Assembly (NCBI GenBank): GCA_017621195.1 | Contig: JAGATO010000049.1 | Span: 1 to 5,830, forward strand | Length of the DNA: 5,830 nt | Reading direction: 5' to 3' | Origin: Bacillota bacterium | GTDB lineage: Bacteria; Bacillota; Clostridia; Peptostreptococcales; Anaerovoracaceae | Part shown: in pieces, positions 1 to 4,254 of the stretch | How positions within the stretch are numbered: the stretch's first letter is position 1 | Layout: the number at the start of each line of letters is the position of its first letter | Program-made: the position numbers and the translations under genes | The notes under the pieces: model-generated | What the model was told of the DNA's origin: nothing | Seen by the model: the letters and a program-made list of their open reading frames with translations, nothing else | Database searches by the model: none

Positions 1-209
1 CCGTGGGCGAGTCCAGCCATCACCTGACGATAGCCGGAAAAGACGGCTGAGATCTGATCCGGAAGAGCCGAAGTGGTGATGTCCACGTCGTGACAGGGCC
101 GTCCTAACAGACCATCCCGGACACAGCCGCCCACAGCCCAGGCCTCAAACCCGGCTTCGCCGAGCAGCTCCATGGCCTTCAGCGCTGCGCGCGATTGCCC
201 GGCGCTCAT
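1..209 (-). CDS. cca: CCA tRNA nucleotidyltransferase, N-terminal part (runs off the left edge)
   Basis: Only the first 69 codons are in the window. The protein would add or repair the 3' CCA end of tRNAs in the cytoplasm. The visible part is the nucleotidyltransferase head of the class II CCA-adding/poly(A) polymerase family: the nucleotide-binding GG-x-VRD motif is at residues 27-32, the metal-binding D-x-D (Asp41, Asp43) sits in the stretch HDVDITTSALP, and the GLAHG at 66-70 corresponds to the family's G-x-x-HGT region. The ATG at 207-209 overlaps the stop of the upstream alarmone synthetase as ATGA, and an AAAGGAGG-type Shine-Dalgarno lies about 10 nt upstream inside that gene, so the two are probably co-transcribed and translationally coupled. 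Whether it is a full CCA-adder or a split A- or CC-adding enzyme cannot be judged from this fragment. Confidence 0.88.
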   Translation of the reverse strand, partial: MSAGQSRAALKAMELLGEAGFEAWAVGGCVRDGLLGRPCHDVDITTSALPDQISAVFSGYRQVMAGLAH

Positions 210-916
210 GCCTGCGCTCCCTCCTTTGCTTCCAGCGTCACGTTGTGGCCGATATCCTGTAAAAAGCTGTGAATTCTCTGCATCTTCAGGTCGCTTTCCG
301 CGATGGCCTCGGAGCACTCCTTCAATTCGTCCGCGATGAATTTCGGAATCGTACCTTCCGATTTGTAGCGCAGCTGATGTTCCAGACTGGCCCAGAAGTC
401 CATGGCCATGGTACGGATCTGCACCTCCACCGGTATCTTGACCACTTCGTCCACGAAGAACACGGGAATCTTCACCACCAGATGATAGCTGCGGTAGCCG
501 TTGGGCTTGGGATTTTGGATGTAATCCGTTTCCTTGACCACCTCCACGTCCGTCTGACCCTTCAAAAGCTCGGCCACGGTGTAGATGTCCTCCACGTAGT
601 GGCAGATGACGCGGACGCCGGCGATGTCCGTCAGGTTTTGCGCAATGGACTCCATGGAAAGCTCAAAGCCCTTTCTCTGCAGCTTTTCCAGGATGCTGTC
701 GATGGACTTGACCCTCGTCTCCATGTGGTGAATGGGATCGTGATCGTGCATCAGCTGAAAATCCTCGTCCAGAATTTCCAGCTTCGTCTGGATCTCCTTG
801 ATGGCGGCGCTGTAGTTCTTCACCATCTTGGCATATTCCTTGTATAACTTGGCCACATCCTCCGCAGAAAATGTGCGATTCTTCAGTTGATCCAGTTTTT
901 TGAGTTCTTGATTCAT
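206..916 (-). CDS. Small alarmone synthetase, (p)ppGpp synthetase with RelA/SpoT synthetase domain (RelP/YwaC-like)
   Basis: A 236-residue single-domain alarmone synthetase. The family transfers pyrophosphate from ATP to GTP or GDP to make (p)ppGpp in the cytoplasm. Visible motifs in order: RVKSIDSILEK at 68-78 (ATP-side basic residues), DIAGVR at 97-102, KETDYI at 128-133 followed by KPNGYRSYH at 137-145 (the G-loop region that stacks the acceptor nucleotide), and VEVQIRT at 163-169 with Glu164 as the likely catalytic glutamate, then MDFWASLEH at 172-180. There is no N-terminal HD hydrolase and no TGS/ACT region, so it should be synthetase-only. DIAGVR, DYIQ-PKPNGYRS and IQIRT-x-AMDFWASLEH look to me closer to B. 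subtilis YwaC (RelP) than YjbM (RelQ); this is from memory. The start is supported by GGAG about 6 nt upstream. It has its own promoter and is followed by cca with a 4-bp overlap. Confidence 0.92.
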   Translation of the reverse strand: MNQELKKLDQLKNRTFSAEDVAKLYKEYAKMVKNYSAAIKEIQTKLEILDEDFQLMHDHDPIHHMETRVKSIDSILEKLQRKGFELSMESIAQNLTDIAGVRVICHYVEDIYTVAELLKGQTDVEVVKETDYIQNPKPNGYRSYHLVVKIPVFFVDEVVKIPVEVQIRTMAMDFWASLEHQLRYKSEGTIPKFIADELKECSEAIAESDLKMQRIHSFLQDIGHNVTLEAKEGAQA

Positions 917-982
917 TTGTTCTCCGTTCCTTCCCCCGGTTGATCCGTCACAGCGTTCACCTTCCGGTCGATTTCTATCTTT

Positions 983-991
983 ATTATACCA
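983..991 (-). promoter_or_regulatory. Extended -10 promoter for the alarmone synthetase gene
   Basis: Read on the minus strand this is TGGTATAAT, a perfect TATAAT with the TGn extension. No good -35 hexamer is seen 16-18 nt upstream, as expected for an extended -10 promoter. Transcription would start near 976, giving a leader of about 60 nt. It lies between the upstream terminator and the gene, which supports separate transcription from cysK. Confidence 0.6.
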
Positions 992-1024
992 TGGATTCGG
1001 ATGTCAGAGCTTATCTTTTCTGTG

Positions 1025-1077
1025 AAAAACAAAACGGCTGCATCCCCCGGCGAACCTTCACCGGCAGTGCAGCCGTT
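1025..1077 (-). terminator. Intrinsic terminator after cysK
   Basis: Read on the minus strand, AACGGCTGCA (1077-1068) pairs perfectly with TGCAGCCGTT (1042-1033). The interior can pair further through CCGG/CCGG and GAA/TTC, and the stem is followed by TTTTGTTTTTC. It lies 40 nt beyond the cysK stop codon and is a classic GC-rich hairpin plus U-tract, ending the metY-cysK operon. Confidence 0.9.
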
Positions 1078-1116
1078 CTTCTTTATTTCGGAATTTTGAA
1101 TGTATTCTTTCCTATC

Positions 1117-2043
1117 CTATTCGAACATGGCCGTGGACAGATACCGATCTCCCGTATCGGGAAGCAGTACCACGATGGTCTTGCCCTCGTTTTCCGGCCG
1201 CTTTGCCAGCTGGATGGCAGCCCATACCGCTGCTCCGGAGGAAATACCCACCAGAACGCCCTCCGCTCCGGCGATCTTCCGGCCCATGGCAAAAGCGTCC
1301 TCATCCGCTACCGGGATGATCTCGTCGTAGATCTTCGTATCCAGAACCTGGGGAACGAAGCCTGCGCCGATGCCCTGGATCTTATGTGCTCCGGAACGTC
1401 CTTCCGACAGCACCGGTGAGCCTGCCGGCTCTACGGCTACCACTTGAATCTTCGGATTCTGCTCCTTCAGATAGGATCCGGTACCGGTGATGGTGCCGCC
1501 GGTTCCTACGCCGGCTACGAAAATGTCCACTTCACCTTCGGTGTCGCGCCAGATTTCCGGACCCGTGGTCTTTCTGTGAATCTCCGGATTGGCCGGGTTG
1601 ACGAACTGTCCGGGCAGGAAGCTGACGGGGATTTCCTTCGCCAGTTCTTCCGCCTTGGCGATAGCGCCCTTCATACCCTTGCTGCCTTCCGTCAGTACCA
1701 GCTCTGCGCCGTAGGCTGCCATCAGCTTCCGCCGCTCCACGCTCATGGTTTCCGGCATGGTGATGATCAGGCGATAGCCCTTTGCCGCGGCAACCGATGC
1801 CAGACCGATGCCCGTATTTCCGCTGGTGGGTTCGATCAGCGTAGCGCCGGGGGCGATGAGCCCCTTTGCCTCCGCATCCTCGATCATGGCCAGGGCGATG
1901 CGGTCCTTCACGCTTCCGGCCGGGTTGAAGTATTCCAGCTTCGCAACCAGCTTTGCCTTCAGTTCATATTCTTTTTCCAGATGAGTCAGCTCCAACAGCG
2001 GAGTGTTTCCGATCAGTTCCGATGCTTTCTTGTAAACAGCCAT
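1117..2043 (-). CDS. cysK: Cysteine synthase A (O-acetylserine sulfhydrylase)
   Basis: A 308-residue PLP enzyme that makes L-cysteine from O-acetylserine and sulfide. The PLP lysine is Lys46 in NPAGSVKDR (40-48). The substrate-binding loop PTSGNTG is at 72-78, the phosphate-binding GVGTGGT at 178-184, KIQGIGAGFVP at 221-231, and GISSG at 266-270 supplies the serine near the pyridine nitrogen. The C-terminal PDTGDRYLST (295-304) is typical of CysK rather than of cystathionine beta-synthase. Length is normal for the family. The start is fixed by AAAGGAGAA ending 5 nt before the ATG; this Shine-Dalgarno lies within the last codons of metY, and only 2 nt separate the metY stop from this ATG, so the genes are co-transcribed and probably coupled. 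In Bacillus, CysK also acts as the partner and cysteine sensor of CymR, which fits the regulator two genes upstream. Confidence 0.96.
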   Translation of the reverse strand: MAVYKKASELIGNTPLLELTHLEKEYELKAKLVAKLEYFNPAGSVKDRIALAMIEDAEAKGLIAPGATLIEPTSGNTGIGLASVAAAKGYRLIITMPETMSVERRKLMAAYGAELVLTEGSKGMKGAIAKAEELAKEIPVSFLPGQFVNPANPEIHRKTTGPEIWRDTEGEVDIFVAGVGTGGTITGTGSYLKEQNPKIQVVAVEPAGSPVLSEGRSGAHKIQGIGAGFVPQVLDTKIYDEIIPVADEDAFAMGRKIAGAEGVLVGISSGAAVWAAIQLAKRPENEGKTIVVLLPDTGDRYLSTAMFE

Positions 2044-2045
2044 GG

Positions 2046-3341
2046 TTATTCTCCTTTCACAGCCTGAAACGCCTGTTCCAGTGCTTCAATTAAGTCGTCC
2101 GCGTGTTCCGTTCCGATGGACAGACGAATGGTATTGGGTTTGATTCCCTGATCCAGCAGTTCTTCTTCGCTGAGCTGGGAGTGCGTAGTAGTCGCCGGGT
2201 GAATGACCAGACTCTTTACGTCGGCAACATTGGCCAGCAGGGAGAAGATCTCCAGATTGTCGATGAACTTGTGTGCCTCTTCCTGGCCGCCCTTGATCTC
2301 GAAGGTGAAGATGGAAGCGCCGCCGTTGGGGAAGTACTTCTCATACAGCTGATGATCCGGGTGATCCGGCAGGGACGGATGGTTGACCTTCTCTACCTGC
2401 GGATGACCGGCCAGGTATTCCACGATGCGCTTGGTGTTTTCCGCATGGCGGTCCAGGCGCAGGGACAGGGTTTCCACGCCCTGCAATAACAGGAATGCGT
2501 TGAACGGAGAGATGGTCGCTCCGGTATCGCGCAGCAGGATGGCTCTCACGTAGGTGACGAAGGCAGCCGGACCGGCGGCATCCACGAAGGAAACGCCGTG
2601 ATAGCTGGGGTTGGCTTCGGCGATGGGCGCATACTTTCCGGAAGCTTTCCAGTCGAACTTTCCGGAATCCACGATGATGCCGCCCAGGGTGGTTCCGTGA
2701 CCGCCGATGAACTTGGTGGCGGAGTGGACTACGATGTCCGCGCCGTGTTCGATGGGCCGGATCAGATACGGTGTTCCAAAGGTATTATCGATGACCAGCG
2801 GCAATCCGTGCTTGTGAGCGATGTCTGCGATAGCGTCGATGTCGGGAATATCGCTGTTGGGATTTCCCAGAGTCTCCAGATAGATGGCCTTGGTGTTGGG
2901 CTGGATGGCATCTTCCACTTCCTTCAGGTTGTGAGCGTCCACGAAGGTGGTGGTCACGCCGAACTGAGGCAGAGTGCGGGCCAGCAGATTGTAGCTTCCG
3001 CCGTAGATGGTCTTCTGCGCTACGATGTGGTCGCCGTTCTGCGCCAGTGCCTGAATCGTATAAGTGATCGCTGCTGCTCCGGAGGCCAGAGCCAGTGCGG
3101 CAACACCGCCTTCCAGAGCCGCCAGTCTCTTTTCCAGAACATCCTGGGTGGAGTTGGTCAGACGGCCGTAGATGTTTCCGGCATCTGCCAGTCCGAAGCG
3201 AGCAGCCGCGTGAGCGGAATTGCGGAATACGTACGATGTGGTCTGATAGATGGGAACAGCTCTGGCGTCAGACGCCGGGTCGGGCTGTTCCTGTCCTACG
3301 TGCAGCTGTAATGTTTCAAAACGATCATTCTTCTTACTCAT
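2046..3341 (-). CDS. metY: O-acetylhomoserine sulfhydrylase (O-acetylhomoserine aminocarboxypropyltransferase)
   Basis: A 431-residue cytoplasmic PLP enzyme of the Cys/Met metabolism (gamma-family) fold type I group, which makes homocysteine from O-acetylhomoserine and sulfide by direct sulfhydrylation. Visible residues: NIYGR (56-60, with Tyr58 and Arg60 contacting the PLP phosphate of the neighbouring subunit), Tyr113 in TIYGGSYNL (stacks on PLP), Asp185 in VIDNTFGTP, and the PLP lysine Lys210 in VHSATKFIGGHGTTLGG. The length near 430 and the insertion after the lysine (about 225-262) fit MetY rather than the shorter MetB/MetC enzymes of about 380-400 residues. First gene of the metY-cysK operon. 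Its Shine-Dalgarno (AAAGGA, 3356-3351) is 9 nt from the ATG and is predicted to be masked by leader RNA pairing. Some MetY enzymes also accept O-acetylserine, so overlap with CysK is possible. Confidence 0.95.
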   Translation of the reverse strand: MSKKNDRFETLQLHVGQEQPDPASDARAVPIYQTTSYVFRNSAHAAARFGLADAGNIYGRLTNSTQDVLEKRLAALEGGVAALALASGAAAITYTIQALAQNGDHIVAQKTIYGGSYNLLARTLPQFGVTTTFVDAHNLKEVEDAIQPNTKAIYLETLGNPNSDIPDIDAIADIAHKHGLPLVIDNTFGTPYLIRPIEHGADIVVHSATKFIGGHGTTLGGIIVDSGKFDWKASGKYAPIAEANPSYHGVSFVDAAGPAAFVTYVRAILLRDTGATISPFNAFLLLQGVETLSLRLDRHAENTKRIVEYLAGHPQVEKVNHPSLPDHPDHQLYEKYFPNGGASIFTFEIKGGQEEAHKFIDNLEIFSLLANVADVKSLVIHPATTTHSQLSEEELLDQGIKPNTIRLSIGTEHADDLIEALEQAFQAVKGE

Positions 3342-3369
3342 GATATGTTTTCCTTTCCGTCATAATATA

Positions 3370-3476
3370 ATCGAATGTGTTGATTTTCAGTAGAAGTTGA
3401 TGTGTTGTAAAAAATGTCTGTTTTGATTTATGTTGTAATACGTAGATCTGAAGATGTCACAATCAACACATTCGAT
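3370..3476 (-). repeat. Perfect 16-bp inverted repeat in the metY leader
   Basis: The arm at 3461-3476 reads ATCGAATGTGTTGATT on the minus strand and the arm at 3370-3385 reads AATCAACACATTCGAT, an exact reverse complement, with 75 nt between them. In the mRNA the 5' arm covers the last codons and stop of the leader peptide, and the 3' arm ends 14 nt upstream of the metY Shine-Dalgarno. The helix can be extended past a small internal loop by TTCCGT (3486-3481) pairing with ACGGAA (3360-3355). A perfect match of this length in a short leader is very unlikely by chance. The T-run at 3414-3409 does not directly follow a strong hairpin, so I do not read it as an intrinsic terminator. Confidence 0.85.
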
Positions 3477-3522
3477 CCTTACGGAAGTTTTGTCGTATCA
3501 GCCGAGGAAAATAATGATTCAT
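3463..3522 (-). CDS. Putative leader peptide of the metY-cysK operon, 19 residues
   Basis: The reading frame encodes MNHYFPRLIRQNFRKDRMC and stops at TGA. It starts 54 nt into the predicted transcript and has a good ribosome binding site, AGGAG at 3535-3531, 8 nt from the ATG. The peptide is basic and has no membrane segment. Its last two sense codons are Met (3471-3469) and Cys (3468-3466), the products of the pathway encoded downstream. The final codons and stop are the 5' arm of the 16-bp inverted repeat whose other arm flanks the metY ribosome binding site. This arrangement suggests a regulatory leader in which ribosome position, rather than the peptide, matters. Function is inferred; I recognise no named family, and a chance small frame is possible though made less likely by the ribosome binding site and the arm placement. 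Confidence 0.55.
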   Translation of the reverse strand: MNHYFPRLIRQNFRKDRMC

Positions 3523-3548
3523 GTTGTTTTCTCCTGATGTTCTATTTT

Positions 3549-3573
3549 CCTATAAACATACTTTTTTAATAGG
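3549..3573. promoter_or_regulatory. Second CCTAT/ATAGG half-site pair at the metY start site
   Basis: CCTAT (3549-3553) and ATAGG (3569-3573) recur just downstream of the metY -10, here separated by 15 nt. TATAAAC/GTTTATA arms overlap them (3551-3557 and 3573-3579). It could be a second contact for the regulator or simply the 5' hairpin of the mRNA; the wider spacing makes an operator less certain. Confidence 0.3.
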
Positions 3574-3582
3574 TTTATATGG

Positions 3583-3611
3583 ATAATAGCACCATTACCC
3601 TATAATGTCAA
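3583..3611 (-). promoter_or_regulatory. metY-cysK promoter, near-consensus sigma-A type
   Basis: On the minus strand, TTGACA (3611-3606) is followed by a 17-nt spacer and TATTAT (3588-3583). The -35 is perfect and the -10 matches at five of six positions. Transcription should begin near 3576. The -35 lies inside a CCTAT-N7-ATAGG dyad, so a bound protein would block the polymerase. Confidence 0.85.
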
Positions 3612-3615
3612 TAGG
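3599..3615. promoter_or_regulatory. Dyad operator candidate over the metY -35
   Basis: The plus strand reads CCTATAATGTCAATAGG, two perfect 5-bp half-sites (CCTAT and ATAGG) around 7 nt, with an AT-rich right flank. It covers the -35 hexamer. A related 17-bp dyad lies over the regulator's own promoter at 4204-4220. Rrf2 proteins bind imperfect dyads as dimers, so the adjacent Rrf2 gene product is the likely ligand; this is inference. Confidence 0.55.
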
Positions 3616-3714
3616 TTTTTGATAATTTTTTTCTTTTTCTCTTCTCAGAGATTTCCCGTAGGAGACATTCCGCCGCGCACTCTCAAATGGCGCCGCTCTC
3701 CCGCGTGTCGTCCC
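3616..3714. other. Spacer between regulator gene and metY promoter
   Basis: About 100 nt with no gene. The part next to the regulator stop is GC-rich and the part near the metY promoter is T-rich on the plus strand. On the minus strand I see only short self-complementary pieces (GCGC/GCGC, GGAGA/TCTCC, TCTCT/AGAGA) followed by A-runs rather than T-runs, so there is no convincing terminator and some read-through from the regulator into metY is likely. Confidence 0.5.
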
Positions 3715-4173
3715 TCAGATGATGCAGCTTTCCCACATATCATCCTGTCCGTCGGCCCGCAGAAGGGCCGCCTGATGAGTTAACTTATCCAGGGTGATGC
3801 TCTCAAAATAATCGTCCACCAGCTGGTACAATTCGCGCCACATGGGCAGCGTAACGCAGTGTTCCGCCCTGGGGCAATGTTCGGCGCCCTCTTCCAGGCA
3901 GGCCACCGGCGCCAGAGATCCTTCCGTGGCTTTCAGAATGCTTCCAACCGTGTAGGTTTCGGGACTCCGGGACAGCTTGTAGCCGCCGCCCTTTCCCCGC
4001 AGTCCGATCACCAGCTTTGCCTTGACCAGGTTCTTCATGATGGCTTCCAGATATTTTTTGGAAATTTCTTGATGTTCCGCTATTTCATCCAACGCAACGT
4101 AGACTTCCGGGTTATGAACCGATAACTCTACCATCACTCTCAATGCATATCGACCTTTTGTGGAAATCCTCAT
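3715..4173 (-). CDS. cymR: Rrf2-family transcriptional regulator, CymR-like with an IscR-like cysteine triad
   Basis: A 152-residue winged-helix DNA-binding protein. MRISTKGRYALRVMVELS opens the Rrf2 fold, the recognition helix is about residues 37-49 (ISKKYLEAIMKNL), and the wing is RGKGGGYKL at 59-67. Cys92, Cys100 and Cys106 lie where IscR holds its [2Fe-2S] ligands (spacing x7, x5; E. coli IscR is x5, x5), so an Fe-S or redox-sensing role is possible. Its position just upstream of metY-cysK points to CymR, the Bacillus/Staphylococcus repressor of cysteine metabolism that works in complex with CysK. The C-terminal tail ends DMWESCII; as I recall it, B. subtilis CymR also ends in a short tail with a final Ile, and that protein lacks the cysteine triad. 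The start has GGGAGG about 7 nt upstream. Autoregulation is suggested by a dyad over its promoter. The family is certain; the CymR assignment rests on context and tail. Confidence 0.88.
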   Translation of the reverse strand: MRISTKGRYALRVMVELSVHNPEVYVALDEIAEHQEISKKYLEAIMKNLVKAKLVIGLRGKGGGYKLSRSPETYTVGSILKATEGSLAPVACLEEGAEHCPRAEHCVTLPMWRELYQLVDDYFESITLDKLTHQAALLRADGQDDMWESCII

Positions 4174-4203
4174 AGCGTTCCCTCCCGTTCTGATTTCTAT
4201 ATA

Positions 4204-4220
4204 CCTATCATAACGTAGGG
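4204..4220. promoter_or_regulatory. Dyad operator candidate over the regulator's promoter
   Basis: The plus strand reads CCTATCATAACGTAGGG. CCTA and TAGG form a symmetric pair 8 nt apart, and the whole 17-mer aligns with the metY-promoter dyad at 10 of 17 positions, including the full CCTAT half-site. It overlaps the -10 hexamer, consistent with autorepression. Confidence 0.45.
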
Positions 4221-4235
4221 TTTTTCAGATTGCAA
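4207..4235 (-). promoter_or_regulatory. Promoter of the Rrf2 regulator gene
   Basis: On the minus strand TTGCAA (4235-4230), a 17-nt spacer, and TATGAT (4212-4207) form a good sigma-A promoter, with transcription starting near 4200 and a short leader. The -35 lies only 19 nt beyond the end of the permease gene, so the regulator has its own promoter although it follows the permease on the same strand. Confidence 0.75.
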
Positions 4236-4254
4236 TATCTTTTTACAGATTTCC

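Larger units (their letters stand above)
3342..3576 (-). promoter_or_regulatory. metY-cysK 5' leader, candidate translational attenuator
   Basis: This is the untranslated leader from the predicted start near 3576 to the metY ATG. It holds, in order: a weak 5' hairpin (TATAAAC 3579-3573 with GTTTATA 3557-3551, overlapping the start site), the leader-peptide frame, the 5' arm of the long helix, a largely unstructured A/C-rich spacer with repeated TTACAACA (3438-3431, 3410-3403), the 3' arm, and the metY Shine-Dalgarno. Complementarity of TTTTCCT (3511-3505) with AGGAAAA (3354-3348) and of TTCCGT with ACGGAA would hide that Shine-Dalgarno. I see no S-box (SAM-I) core and no T-box AGGGTGGNACCGCG sequence. 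Confidence 0.5.

Noticed and set aside
1033..1077. Bidirectional use of the cysK terminator
   Set aside because: The plus-strand side is also T-rich after the stem, but no plus-strand gene reaches it, so only the minus-strand role is claimed.
2598..3311. Long plus-strand open frame opposite metY
   Set aside because: It is the antisense shadow of a well-conserved PLP enzyme, with no family motif and no ribosome binding site. The same applies to plus-strand frames at 269-847, 940-1419, 1444-2067 and 4426-5160.
3409..3461. Intrinsic terminator within the metY leader (T-run at 3414-3409)
   Set aside because: The only stem just before the T-run is weak (TTGATT with AATCAA, 6 bp, far apart); no GC-rich hairpin abuts the Ts. 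Transcription attenuation is not excluded but is not supported.
3342..3576. S-box (SAM-I) riboswitch or T-box leader before metY
   Set aside because: Both are common for sulfur amino acid genes, but the conserved S-box core and the T-box AGGGTGGNACCGCG sequence are absent, and the visible pairing is long-range and built around a small reading frame.
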